A model generated the notes under the pieces. It searched no databases, was not told where the DNA came from, and saw only the letters and a list, made by a program, of their open reading frames with translations. The position numbers and the translations under genes were made by a program. From Lichenicola sp964236105 (GTDB taxonomy: Bacteria; Pseudomonadota; Alphaproteobacteria; Acetobacterales; Acetobacteraceae), in contig CAXSBC010000005.1 of the NCBI GenBank assembly GCA_964236105.1, positions 186,001 to 250,000 of the forward strand: a stretch of 64,000 bases of DNA, given 5' to 3'. Below, piece by piece: positions 51,824 to 60,484 of this stretch; the first letter of the stretch is position 1, and each line of letters opens with the position of its first letter.

Positions 51824-54142
51824 GTGCAACGAGCAGCCGCGCCCGGTATCCGTCCTCGCCTGCGACGCCCTTTGCGGCGCCCTCTGCGACGCCTTCTGCG
51901 GCGTCCGGCCTGGTGGCCGTCGTTGCGGCACCGTCTGGCGGGCCTCCAGGCCGGACTGCACGACGGCGTGGCGGCCGATCGCGACCGGCTGGTGCTCTGG
52001 CTCCCGGTCTGGCTCGGCATCGGCATCCTGGTCTATTTCGCCCTGTCGCAGGAGCCGCCGCTGGGCGTCGGGATCGCGCTGGCGGCGGGCTCGGCGCTGC
52101 TGCTGGCCCTGGCGCGGCGCAGCCGGATCGCGCAGGCGGCCGCCGCCTCGCTGCTCGCCTCGTCGATCGGCTTTCTGGCGGCCGAACTCGCCACGCGCCG
52201 CATGCCGCCGATGCCGGCCCTGCCGCGACACGCGTCGCTGGCTGTCGGCCGGGTGGCGGCGGTCGACCTGATGGCCGACGGACGCCGGCGCGTGACCCTG
52301 GAGGCGGTGTCGATCGGCACCGCGCGGGCGAAGGGCGACGAGGCCGGGCCGATCGAGGATTTCGCCGCGACCGCGCGGGCCCTGCGCATCCGGCTGCGCG
52401 CCGACGATTTGGCCGTGCTGTCGCCCGGGGACCGGGTGCAGGTGCGCGCCATGCTGCACGCGCCAGCACCGCCGGACTATCCGGGCGGCCGCGATCCGGA
52501 GCGCGACGCCTTCTTCTCCGGCCTGGCCGGCTCCGGCACCGCGCTGGCCCCGGTCGCGCTGCTGTCGCGCGGGCCGGCCGTCGGCGCCGCCGGCTCGATG
52601 CGGCGGCTGCGCGAGACCATCGCCGCCCGGATCCAGGCGGTGCTGCCGGGCCCGCGCGGCGCGGTCGCGGCCACCCTGCTGACCGGGCTCAGCAGCGCGA
52701 TCCCGCAGGTCGATCGCGACGCCTTCGCAGCATCCGGCCTGGCGCATCTGCTGGCGGTGGCCGGGCTGCATCTGGGCATCGTCATGGGACTGACGCTGGC
52801 CATCGTGCGGATGGGGCTGGCGGCCTGGGAGTGGGGGGCGCTGCGCCTGCCGGGCCGGCAGATCGCGGCGCTGGCGGCGCTGGCGGCCGGATGTCTCTAC
52901 ATGCTGCTGACCGGGCTGCATCTGCCGGGCCTGCGCTCCCTGGCGATGGCGACCGTGGCGATGCTGGGACTGGTGATCGGCCGCCGGACGGTCAGCATGC
53001 GAGCGCTCGCCTTCGCCGCGATCCTGCTGCTGCTGATCAATCCGGCGACGCTGCTCGACGTCGCCTACCAGATGAGCTTCGCAGCCGTGCTGGCGCTGCT
53101 GGCGGGCTACGAGGCCGCACGCCCGGTGATGCGGCGCCTGCATGGCGACGGCATGCGCCACCGGGTGGCGACGCACGTCTTCCAGCTGTTCTTCACCAGC
53201 CTGCTCGCCGGCACCGCGTCGCTGCCCTACGCGGCGTTCCATTTCGGCCGGGTGCAGTTCTATTTCGTGCTGGCCAACCTGGTCGCGGTGCCGCTCACCG
53301 CCTTCTGGGTGATGCCGCAGGGCCTGCTGTCGCTGATGCTGATGCCGTTCGGGCTGGAGGCGGTGACGCTGCGGCCGATGGGAGCCGGCATCGACCTGAT
53401 CCTGTTCCTGGCGCGCTGGGTCGCGGCCTTTCCCGATGCCAGCCTGCCGGTGCCGGTGCCGCCATCCTGGGGGCTGCTCGCGGTGAGCTTCGGCCTGCTC
53501 TGGCTGTGCCTGTGGCGCCGGCGCTGGCGCGCGCTGGCGGTGCTGCCGCTGGTGATCGGCTTCGCCTCGCCCTGGCTGATCGCGGCACCGGATCTGCTGG
53601 TCTCGGGCGACGGCAGGATCATCGCGCTGCATGCCGGCCGCTCGATGCTGGTCGAGCAGGCGAGCTGGGCCGACCCGATCACGCTGTCGGACTGGCAGCG
53701 CGCCTGGGCGGTCACGGCGGCGCCGATCGCGCTGCCCGACGCCGGCACCGTCCCGGCCGACCGCGTCGCCGCGTCCGACGACATCGTCTGCAATCCGGCC
53801 GCCTGCCTGCTGACCAGACGGCACCAGACCGTGCTGCTGCTGCGCGACCTGCCAGCACCCGGCACCAGTGCCGCCGACAAGCAGGACGCCAGGCCGGCGC
53901 TCGAGCCGGAGGACTGCGTGGGGGTGGCGCTGCTGGTGTCCTCGAGCCCTTCGCACGGCGTGTGTCCGGGCCTGCCGCGGATCGACCGGTTCACCGTCTG
54001 GCGCGAGGGGCCGCAGGCGGTCTGGCTCGGACGACGCGGCCTGACGCTGGAGGGCGCGCATACGCTGCAGGGCAGCCGTCCCTGGGTGCCGTCGCAGCCC
54101 GGCTCACGCCGCCCGACGCTGCCGATGGCCATCGCGGAGTGA
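51824..54142 (+). CDS. comEC: ComEC/Rec2-type DNA uptake channel protein
   Basis: A 772-aa inner-membrane protein thought to form the channel for single-stranded DNA uptake. It has an N-terminal DUF4131-type region, then the competence domain with LAHLLAVAGLHLGIVMGLTL and LDVAYQMSFAAVLALLAG, and about 10 transmembrane helices. The C-terminal domain (DLLVSGDGRIIALHAG) has no HxHxDH metallo-beta-lactamase motif, so the nuclease-like domain found in many ComEC proteins is absent or degenerate, as is common in alphaproteobacteria. The start is a GTG. The N-terminus contains a repeated LRRP element encoded by 12-base tandem repeats. Confidence 0.87.
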   Translation: MQRAAAPGIRPRLRRPLRRPLRRLLRRPAWWPSLRHRLAGLQAGLHDGVAADRDRLVLWLPVWLGIGILVYFALSQEPPLGVGIALAAGSALLLALARRSRIAQAAAASLLASSIGFLAAELATRRMPPMPALPRHASLAVGRVAAVDLMADGRRRVTLEAVSIGTARAKGDEAGPIEDFAATARALRIRLRADDLAVLSPGDRVQVRAMLHAPAPPDYPGGRDPERDAFFSGLAGSGTALAPVALLSRGPAVGAAGSMRRLRETIAARIQAVLPGPRGAVAATLLTGLSSAIPQVDRDAFAASGLAHLLAVAGLHLGIVMGLTLAIVRMGLAAWEWGALRLPGRQIAALAALAAGCLYMLLTGLHLPGLRSLAMATVAMLGLVIGRRTVSMRALAFAAILLLLINPATLLDVAYQMSFAAVLALLAGYEAARPVMRRLHGDGMRHRVATHVFQLFFTSLLAGTASLPYAAFHFGRVQFYFVLANLVAVPLTAFWVMPQGLLSLMLMPFGLEAVTLRPMGAGIDLILFLARWVAAFPDASLPVPVPPSWGLLAVSFGLLWLCLWRRRWRALAVLPLVIGFASPWLIAAPDLLVSGDGRIIALHAGRSMLVEQASWADPITLSDWQRAWAVTAAPIALPDAGTVPADRVAASDDIVCNPAACLLTRRHQTVLLLRDLPAPGTSAADKQDARPALEPEDCVGVALLVSSSPSHGVCPGLPRIDRFTVWREGPQAVWLGRRGLTLEGAHTLQGSRPWVPSQPGSRRPTLPMAIAE
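51860..51907 (+). repeat. Four imperfect 12-bp tandem repeats at the start of comEC
   Basis: Units ctgcgacgccct, ttgcggcgccct, ctgcgacgcctt and ctgcggcgtccg lie head to tail and encode LRRP, LRRP, LRRL, LRRP. They are in frame and 12 codons into the gene, so changes in copy number would not shift the frame but would change the length of a basic cytosolic N-terminus. Confidence 0.8.
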
Positions 54143-54174
54143 CCGGCGCCGCGCCGGGCGGAGGGGCGGCCGCT

Positions 54175-54882
54175 TCACGCCGGCTGCAGCCGCTTGTCCG
54201 GATAATGGCACCAGCTTCGGCCGACGCAGTGCCAGCATTCCGGCACGCGCGCCTTGCACACGTAGCGCCCGTGCAGGATCAGCCAGTGATGCGCCGGGCG
54301 CAGCATCGGCTGCGGGATCCGCGCGACCAGCTGATCCTCGACCGCCCGCACGGTGACGCCGGGCGCCAGGCCGGTGCGGTTGCCGAGCCGGAAGATGTGG
54401 GTATCGACTGCCATCGCGTCCTCGCCGAACGCCACGTTCAGCACCACGCTGGCCGTCTTGCGGCCGACGCCGGGCAGCGCCTCCAGCGACTCCCGATCGG
54501 ACGGCACCGTGCCGCCATGCCGATCGAGCAGCGCCTGCGACAGGGCCACCACGTTCTTCGCCTTGGCGCGCCACAGCCCGATCGCGCGGACATGGCGTGC
54601 CACGCCCTCCTCGCCGAGCCGCACCATCGCCGCCGGATCGGGGGCATCGGCGAACAGGCCGACGGTCGCCTTGTTGACCGAGACGTCGGTCGCCTGTGCG
54701 GAAAGCACCACCGCGACCAGCAGGGTGTAGGCGCTCTCGTAGGTCAGCTCGCTCTGCGGGTCCGGATTGGCACCCGCGAGTGCGGTGACGAACAGCACCA
54801 CCTCCTCGCGGGTCATCGGGGTCGCCGCCGCCGGACGTGCCGCGACAGCTGCACCAGCCGGACGGACGGGCCTGGCATTCAT
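54175..54882 (-). CDS. nth: Endonuclease III (DNA glycosylase/AP lyase)
   Basis: A 235-aa base-excision repair enzyme removing oxidised pyrimidines. The helix-hairpin-helix is LEALPGVGRKTASVVLN, with the catalytic lysine in GRKTA. The catalytic aspartate is in AVDTHIFRLGNR. The 4Fe-4S cysteines have the exact CX6CX2CX5C spacing near the C-terminus (CKARVPECWHCVGRSWC). The first 22 residues are an Ala/Pro/Arg extension. It is convergent with comEC, 32 bases apart, and divergent from the HD-GYP-like gene. Confidence 0.95.
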   Translation of the reverse strand: MNARPVRPAGAAVAARPAAATPMTREEVVLFVTALAGANPDPQSELTYESAYTLLVAVVLSAQATDVSVNKATVGLFADAPDPAAMVRLGEEGVARHVRAIGLWRAKAKNVVALSQALLDRHGGTVPSDRESLEALPGVGRKTASVVLNVAFGEDAMAVDTHIFRLGNRTGLAPGVTVRAVEDQLVARIPQPMLRPAHHWLILHGRYVCKARVPECWHCVGRSWCHYPDKRLQPA

Positions 54883-55047
54883 GCGCTTGGTCCTTGCAGA
54901 TCGGCATGCAGCCGCAGGTCGCCGGTGTCGCGATCCAGGGCGGGCGAGGCTTCGCCCGCGTCTCGGCCGTGACCTGATTGTGACGGCTGGCAGGAGTTTT
55001 CGTCCGCCGTCAAAAGCTTATTTACGTTTATATAACGTTCGTGCAGA

Positions 55048-56121
55048 ATGTCGCGTGGTTCCTTCTTCGGAAGCGAAGTGAACGCGCCCATGTCGATGAT
55101 ACCCCTCCTCGTTGCACACATGCCGGCCTTCGGCATGATGCTCGTTCTCGTCTGCACGATCCTGCTGTCGCGGGCGGCCGGGGCGGAGCTGCGACGGCGG
55201 CTCGGCATGGCGCGACGTCCTGCCGGGTCGGCCGCCGCCATCGCCGGCATGGCGGCACTCGCCGCGGCACTTCCGGCAGGCGCGTGGTTCCCGCACCGGC
55301 CGTTGCTGCTTCCGGCCGCCTTGTGCGTGCTGTGCGCGTTCCTGGCGGCGCGCGTCCGCGTCCGTCGGCCCGTCGGCGGGACCGGCCGCCGGGGCCGCGG
55401 CGACGCGGTGCGCGACGCCAGGACGGCCGCGCGTCTCGCCGGCCTGATCGCAAGCCCTTCCACGACGACGGTCTCGCGCATCGTGCACCGGCTGGCGCTC
55501 CAGGCGGGCGCCGATGCCGCCGAGGCCGACGAGCTTCGGGCGGCGGCTCTGCTCTACGATGTCGGCAGGGCCGGCCTGCCGGACGCGCTGCCGGACGCGC
55601 CGCCGGACCGGGACCGCCCGCTCGACGTCTCCGAGCAGCGCCGGCTGCGTCGCGTGCCGGCGATCGGCGCCCGGATCCTGCGCGACGGCCGGTCCGGGCT
55701 GCTTGATCGTGCTGCCGAGATCGCTCTCTGCCACCAGGAATGCTGGGACGGCAGCGGCTATCCGCGCGGCCTGTCGGGACTGCAGATCCCGTTCGCCGCC
55801 CGCGTGCTGTCGGTGGCGGCCGTCTTCGACGCGGTGCTTTCCGGTCATGGCGATACGCCGCCCCGGCTGGCCGGGCAGGTCCTGCCGCGCATGAGCCGTG
55901 AAGCCGGACGGTTGCTGGATCCGAGGCTCACGCGGATCCTTCTCGACGACCTGCCGGGCATGATGCAGCTGCATGAGCACGCGTATCGGACCACCGCCGC
56001 CGCCGGTCGCGAGACTCCGGCTCCGGATGCGCCGGCCGCGGTCGTCGCCCCGCCCGGCATCGACGTGTTCGGTGCAGCCGTCGCCGGCATCGGCCACCGC
56101 GCCGGGCCGGGCTTTGCCTGA
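55048..56121 (+). CDS. Membrane-associated degenerate HD-GYP domain protein
   Basis: Up to 357 aa. Two or three N-terminal hydrophobic segments (FGMMLVLVCTILLS, LLLPAALCVLCAFLAA) precede a cytosolic domain. That domain contains LLYDVGRAGLPD and CHQECWDGSGYPRGLSGLQI, clearly derived from the HD-GYP signatures LLHDIGK and HHExxDGxGYP. The HD histidine is Tyr and the HHE histidine pair is CHQ, so cyclic-di-GMP phosphodiesterase activity is doubtful; it may be a receptor or scaffold. The upstream region is AT-rich (ttatataacg). The start at 55048 has no ribosome site; ATG 55090, also in frame, may be the true one. Confidence 0.68.
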   Translation: MSRGSFFGSEVNAPMSMIPLLVAHMPAFGMMLVLVCTILLSRAAGAELRRRLGMARRPAGSAAAIAGMAALAAALPAGAWFPHRPLLLPAALCVLCAFLAARVRVRRPVGGTGRRGRGDAVRDARTAARLAGLIASPSTTTVSRIVHRLALQAGADAAEADELRAAALLYDVGRAGLPDALPDAPPDRDRPLDVSEQRRLRRVPAIGARILRDGRSGLLDRAAEIALCHQECWDGSGYPRGLSGLQIPFAARVLSVAAVFDAVLSGHGDTPPRLAGQVLPRMSREAGRLLDPRLTRILLDDLPGMMQLHEHAYRTTAAAGRETPAPDAPAAVVAPPGIDVFGAAVAGIGHRAGPGFA

Positions 56122-56321
56122 CGCCGGGGCGGCCGGACCGGCAGGGCGCGCCCTCCTGTCGCACGTGGCCGCTGGCGCGGATGCCGGTTGCCTGTCCCGG
56201 CTCGCGATAAAGAGTTTAGGCCCGGCTGCGATTCTGCCGTAGAGGCTGCGCCCGCCTTTCGGGCAGACGGGGCGCTGGCCGCCCATCGTACGGTCCCGGC
56301 GCAGCGATCGGAGAAGCCCGC

Positions 56322-58190
56322 GTGACGACTGCGACCCCACCCGCGCGCGAGTCCGCGCACGCAGGGAACGTCGTCCCGCAAAGCGGCCGCAGCGTCTTCA
56401 TCGACGTGCTGGGGTTCCTGTTCCGGCAGTGGCGCCGGCGGCCGCTGCTGACGTCGCTGGTTGCCGGCGGCATGGTGTTCGCGACGCTGACCGACGTGGT
56501 GACGCCGATCCTCGCCGGCCGGCTGGTGAACGACGTGACGCGGCTGCCGCCGCGCCTGCTGGGCAGCGGCCGGGCCAGGCCGCCCGAGGCCGGTGCGGCG
56601 CTGCATGACGCGCTGCTGATGCTGGCCGGCCTGACGGCGCTCGGGCTGGTCAGCGTGCTCGGCCGCCGGCTCGCCTTCGTCAGCATCACCCGGCTCACGG
56701 TGCGGATCATGGCCGACATCGCGCGCACCGCGTTCGCCAAGGTGCAGCGGCTGTCGGCGGAATGGCATGCCAACAACTTCGCAGGCTCCACCGTCCGCCG
56801 CCTGACCCGCGGCATGTGGGCGGTGGACATGCTGGACGACACGCTGCTGCTGATGCTGCTGCCCGAGGTCTGCGTGCTGGCCGGGACCACCATCGTGCTG
56901 GCGCTGCGCTGGCCGGTGATGGGGCTGCTGCTCGGGCTGTGCGCGATGCTGTTCGCGGTCGTCTCCTCGGTGATGACGCTCTATTACGTGGCGCCGTCGG
57001 CCAGGCTCGCGAACCGGTGGGACACGCGCATGGGGGCAGCGCTGGCCGATGCCGTCACCTGCAACGCGGTGGTCAAGACGTTCGGCGCCGAGCGGCGCGA
57101 GGATGCGCGGCTCGACCGCGTGCTGGTCCGCTGGTCGCAGCGCACCACCCGCACCTGGCTGCGCGGAACCAACAGCGGCAACCTGCAGAATCTCTGCCTG
57201 GTGGCGCTGCGCGTGCTGATGATCGCATCGGTGCTGTGGTTGTGGTGGCACGGCCGCGCCGGCGCCGGCGACGTCGCCTATGTGCTGACCATGGTGTTCC
57301 TGGTGCAGGGCTATCTGCGCGACATCGGACAGCAGATCAGCGTGGTGCAGCGCTCCGTCAACGAGATGGAGGAGCTGGTGGCGCTCTACCGCGAGCCGGA
57401 CGACGTGCGCGACCCGCCGCACGCCGCGCCGATCCGCATCACCGACGGCGCGGTGCGCTTCGAGCAGGTCTCGTTCCGGTATCGCGGCCAGACGGGCCTG
57501 CTGTTCCGCGGTCTCGACATCGACATTCCGGCAGGCAGCCGGGTGGCCCTGGTCGGCCCGTCGGGCTCGGGCAAGACCAGCCTGACCAAGCTGCTGCAGC
57601 GTCTGTACGACGTCGATGCCGGGCGCATCCTGATCGACGGGCAGGACATCGCGCGGGTGCAGCAGGAAAGCCTGCGCACGCAGATCGCGCTGGTGCCGCA
57701 GGAGCCGCTGCTGTTCCACCGCTCGCTCGCCGAGAACATCTCCTATGCGCGTCCCGACGCCACGCTGGCCGAGGTGGAGACGGCGGCGTCGCTCGCCAAC
57801 GCATCGGGCTTCATCGACCGCCTGCCGAAGGGCTACGCGACGCTGGTCGGCGAGCGCGGCGTCAAGCTGTCGGGCGGCGAGCGCCAGCGCATCGCCATCG
57901 CGCGCGCCTTCCTGGCCGACGCGCGCGTGCTGATCCTGGACGAGGCGACCTCGAGCCTGGATGCGGAGTCAGAGGCGCTGGTGCAGGACGCGATGCAGCG
58001 GCTGATGATCGGCCGCACGGTGATCGTCATCGCCCACCGGCTCTCGACGGTGATCTCGCTGGACCGGATCTTGGTGTTCTCGCACGGACAGCTGGTCGAG
58101 GACGGGCCGCACGCGGCCTTGCTGCGTCACCCCGATGGGCTCTACCGGCGGCTGTTCGATCGGCAGGCCCTGGGGCTTGCGGCCGAATGA
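56322..58190 (+). CDS. ABC transporter, fused permease and ATPase (exporter type)
   Basis: A 622-aa half-transporter of the MsbA/ATM1-like exporter class that works as a homodimer. It has an N-terminal membrane domain of about six helices, with the first helix near residues 45-65. The ATPase has Walker A VGPSGSGKTSL, the Q-loop VPQEPLLF, signature LSGGERQRIAIARAFL, Walker B VLILDEATSSLD and the switch histidine in IVIAHRLSTV. The start is a GTG. No adaptor or substrate gene is adjacent, so the cargo (lipid, peptide, glutathione-type or drug) is unknown. It is convergent with the receiver-domain gene. Confidence 0.88.
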   Translation: MTTATPPARESAHAGNVVPQSGRSVFIDVLGFLFRQWRRRPLLTSLVAGGMVFATLTDVVTPILAGRLVNDVTRLPPRLLGSGRARPPEAGAALHDALLMLAGLTALGLVSVLGRRLAFVSITRLTVRIMADIARTAFAKVQRLSAEWHANNFAGSTVRRLTRGMWAVDMLDDTLLLMLLPEVCVLAGTTIVLALRWPVMGLLLGLCAMLFAVVSSVMTLYYVAPSARLANRWDTRMGAALADAVTCNAVVKTFGAERREDARLDRVLVRWSQRTTRTWLRGTNSGNLQNLCLVALRVLMIASVLWLWWHGRAGAGDVAYVLTMVFLVQGYLRDIGQQISVVQRSVNEMEELVALYREPDDVRDPPHAAPIRITDGAVRFEQVSFRYRGQTGLLFRGLDIDIPAGSRVALVGPSGSGKTSLTKLLQRLYDVDAGRILIDGQDIARVQQESLRTQIALVPQEPLLFHRSLAENISYARPDATLAEVETAASLANASGFIDRLPKGYATLVGERGVKLSGGERQRIAIARAFLADARVLILDEATSSLDAESEALVQDAMQRLMIGRTVIVIAHRLSTVISLDRILVFSHGQLVEDGPHAALLRHPDGLYRRLFDRQALGLAAE

Positions 58191-58260
58191 TCGCCTGCCT
58201 GGGCAGCCGGACCCGGTCCCGACGGAACCCTCCCGGGATGCCGGCCCGCGCGCGTGGCGC

Positions 58261-58650
58261 TCACAGCCGTCCGTCGGGGATCGGCCGGGGCAGCAGCTTG
58301 CGCACCTGGCCCAGCAGCGCCTCGAGGTGGAACGGCTTCTGCAGGAACTGGTAGTCGTCGATGGTCACGTGCTCGGACAGATTGTTGTAGCGGCCGCTCA
58401 CGAACAGGATCGGGATGCCGGGATGCTGCGCGCGCGCATGGCCGCTCACCGCGAAGCCGTCCAGGCCCGGCATGTTGATGTCGGTGATGACCAGGTCGAT
58501 ATCGTCCGTCGCCCGGATCAGCTTGACCGCCTCGGTGCCGTCGCAGGCCTCGAGCACTTCGAAACCGGCATCCTCGAGCACTTCGGTGATGAGCAGCCTG
58601 ATGCCGATCTCGTCATCGGCGACCACGATCTTCGACTTTGAGTTCGCCAT
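58261..58650 (-). CDS. Single-domain response regulator (CheY-like receiver)
   Basis: A 129-aa receiver domain with no output domain. The acidic pair is Asp12-Asp13, the phosphoacceptor Asp57 lies in DLVITDINMPG, the switch Ser is 85 (LFVSGR), and the conserved lysine is Lys105 (LQKPF). It probably acts by protein contact or in a phosphorelay. No histidine kinase gene is in the window, so the partner is unknown. A palindrome sits 17 bases upstream of its start. Confidence 0.92.
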   Translation of the reverse strand: MANSKSKIVVADDEIGIRLLITEVLEDAGFEVLEACDGTEAVKLIRATDDIDLVITDINMPGLDGFAVSGHARAQHPGIPILFVSGRYNNLSEHVTIDDYQFLQKPFHLEALLGQVRKLLPRPIPDGRL

Positions 58651-58666
58651 GTCAGCCTGCGCCCAT

Positions 58667-58681
58667 CTAACATAACGTTAG
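58667..58681 (-). promoter_or_regulatory. Palindrome in the receiver-gene promoter region
   Basis: ctaac-ataac-gttag is an inverted repeat of 5-bp arms around a 5-base centre, in an AT-rich patch 17 bases before the ATG of the receiver gene. It could be an operator overlapping the -10 region or the start of transcription. No EcfG-type GGAAC/CGTT promoter pair fits at the right spacing. Confidence 0.4.
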
Positions 58682-58776
58682 TTCGGCTCCAGGCTGTTGT
58701 CCAATCATTCGATCCGGCGCGGGCAGTCGAATCGCCTGCCGTGCATCGGCGACACACCGGGCGGCGTCGGTCCGGA

Positions 58777-59169
58777 TCAGGCCGTCTGTCCGCCCGGCGT
58801 GAGCATCGGGCCGAGCCGGCCGCCTCCGAACAGATGGACATGGAAATGCGGCACGTCCTGGCCGCCATCGGCGCCCATGTTCGACAGCAGCCGGTAGCCG
58901 GGCGCATCAAGGCCGAACTGCGTCGCCACCTGTCCGACCGCGCGGAAGAAGCCGGCGATCTCCCGGTCCGGCGCGTTTGCGGAGAAATCGGCGAACGACA
59001 CGTAGGGCCCCTTCGGGATCACCAGCACATGCACCGGCGCGCGCGGCTCGATGTCGTGGAACGCCAGCGCGTGCGCGTCCTCGAAGACCCGCCTGCACGG
59101 GATCTCGCCGCGCAGGATGCGGGCGAAGATGTTCTGCGGATCGTACACGCCAAGACCTGGAACCGGCAT
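58777..59169 (-). CDS. HIT-family nucleotide-binding hydrolase
   Basis: A 130-aa protein of the HINT/Hit group. The histidine triad HFHVHLFGG is at residues 108-112. The start matches the family (DPQNIFARILRGEIPCRRVFED). Such proteins hydrolyse adenosine phosphoramidates or related nucleotide conjugates. It begins 2 bases after the hisE stop, at the end of the his operon, an arrangement found in other alphaproteobacteria. Whether it acts in histidine synthesis is unknown. Confidence 0.93.
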   Translation of the reverse strand: MPVPGLGVYDPQNIFARILRGEIPCRRVFEDAHALAFHDIEPRAPVHVLVIPKGPYVSFADFSANAPDREIAGFFRAVGQVATQFGLDAPGYRLLSNMGADGGQDVPHFHVHLFGGGRLGPMLTPGGQTA

Positions 59170-59171
59170 GG

Positions 59172-59705
59172 CTACTCCTCCGATGCGGCCGGGAGGCGGC
59201 GCGACGCCTTTTCGGCGATGCCGCTGGTGCCCTCGCGGCGCTGCAGCTCGAGCCAGACCTCGTCCGGATGCAGCCCGGCATCCACCCACAGCACGATGAG
59301 ATGGTAGAGCACGTCGGCGCTTTCGCCGATCAGCTTGCCGCTGTTGCCGCTGACCGCCTCGATCAGGCACTCCACCGCCTCCTCGCCGAACTTCTGCGCC
59401 ACCTTCGCCGTGCCGCGAGACAGCAGCCGGGCGGAGTGGCTGATGTTGGGATCGGCATCCCGCCTGGACATCACGACCTCGAACAGCCGGTCGAGCACGC
59501 CCGCGGTGGCGCGCGACAGGGTGGCCGCACTCGGCGCGAGCGCCCTGGCCTGGCGCACCGTCGCCTTCTTCACCGTGTTCTTCTTGCCCGGGAGCTTCTT
59601 GCCCGGCCGCTTCGAGGCGGCCGCGCTCGTCTCGGCCACCACCACCGGGCGCCGCGCCGCGGCAGTCTTCGTCGCCTTGCCGGGGCGCTTCGGAGGCTTG
59701 GTCAT
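59172..59705 (-). CDS. hisE: Phosphoribosyl-ATP pyrophosphatase with basic N-terminal extension
   Basis: A 177-aa protein; the enzyme is usually about 105 aa. The conserved domain begins near residue 68 (VLDRLFEVVMSRRDADP) and carries KFGEEAVECLIEA and ESADVLYHLIVLW, the metal-binding helices that hydrolyse phosphoribosyl-ATP to phosphoribosyl-AMP. The first 67 residues are Lys/Arg/Ala/Pro-rich (KRPGKKLPGKKNTVKKATV). Their codons follow the same G/C third-position bias, so they look translated. An in-frame GTG exactly at the domain start (V of VLDRLF) could give a normal-length enzyme. The ATG overlaps the hisF stop by one base. Confidence 0.9.
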   Translation of the reverse strand: MTKPPKRPGKATKTAAARRPVVVAETSAAASKRPGKKLPGKKNTVKKATVRQARALAPSAATLSRATAGVLDRLFEVVMSRRDADPNISHSARLLSRGTAKVAQKFGEEAVECLIEAVSGNSGKLIGESADVLYHLIVLWVDAGLHPDEVWLELQRREGTSGIAEKASRRLPAASEE

Positions 59706-60484
59706 CAGGCGGCATCCTGGCTGGAGACGGGCGGGCGGACCGGCTGCCCGGCATCGCGCAGCGCCTGCTTGACCTGGGCCACGGTGAACTGGCCGAAATG
59801 GAACACGCTGGCGGCCAGCAGACCGGACGCGCCGGCCTCGGCGCCCTCGACGAAATGGCCGAGCGTGCCGACGCCGCCGGACGCCACCACCGGCACCCGC
59901 ACCGCCGCACAGACCGCCCGCAGCAGCGCCAGATCGAAGCCGCGTCCGGTGCCGTCCCGGTCCATGCTGGTCAGCAGGATCTCGCCCGCGCCGCGCTCCG
60001 CCATCTGCCGGCACCAGTCGACGGCGTCCCGGCCGGTGGCGGTGCGGCCGCCATGGGTGAACACCTCCCAGCCGCCATGCCCGTCGGCGCGCGCGTCGAC
60101 CGCCACCACCACGCACTGGCTGCCGAACTTGACCGCGGCGTCCGACACCAGCTCCGGCCGCGTGACCGCTGCCGAGTTCACCGAGCACTTGTCGGCGCCT
60201 GCCAGCAGCAGCCGGCGCATGTCGTCGGTGGTGCGCACGCCGCCGCCCACGGTCAGCGGCAGGAAGATGCGCGCCGCCGTCCGGCTGACGACGTCGAGGA
60301 TGGTGTCGCGGCGCTCGTGGCTCGCGGTGATGTCGAGAAAGGTGAGCTCGTCCGCGCCCGCTTCGTCATACACCGCCGCCTGCTCCACCGGATCGCCCGC
60401 GTCGCGCAGGCTGACGAAGTTCACCCCCTTGACCACGCGCCCGTCCTTGACGTCCAGGCAGGGGATGACCCGCAGCTTGAGCAT
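59705..60484 (-). CDS. hisF: Imidazole glycerol phosphate synthase cyclase subunit
   Basis: A 259-aa (beta/alpha)8 barrel that with HisH forms the IGP synthase of histidine and purine-linked metabolism. The catalytic aspartates lie in PCLDVKDGRVVKG and TSMDRDGTGRGFD. The phosphate-binding loops LTVGGGVRT and VVASGGVGT are present. Its ATG follows the stop of the GNAT-HisA gene with no gap, and its stop overlaps hisE. Confidence 0.97.
   Translation of the reverse strand: MLKLRVIPCLDVKDGRVVKGVNFVSLRDAGDPVEQAAVYDEAGADELTFLDITASHERRDTILDVVSRTAARIFLPLTVGGGVRTTDDMRRLLLAGADKCSVNSAAVTRPELVSDAAVKFGSQCVVVAVDARADGHGGWEVFTHGGRTATGRDAVDWCRQMAERGAGEILLTSMDRDGTGRGFDLALLRAVCAAVRVPVVASGGVGTLGHFVEGAEAGASGLLAASVFHFGQFTVAQVKQALRDAGQPVRPPVSSQDAA

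Noticed and set aside
54940..54959. Regulatory leader hairpin of nth
   Set aside because: An 8-bp inverted repeat exists in the gap upstream of nth, but it is isolated, has no T-run and such repeats are frequent in DNA of this GC content.
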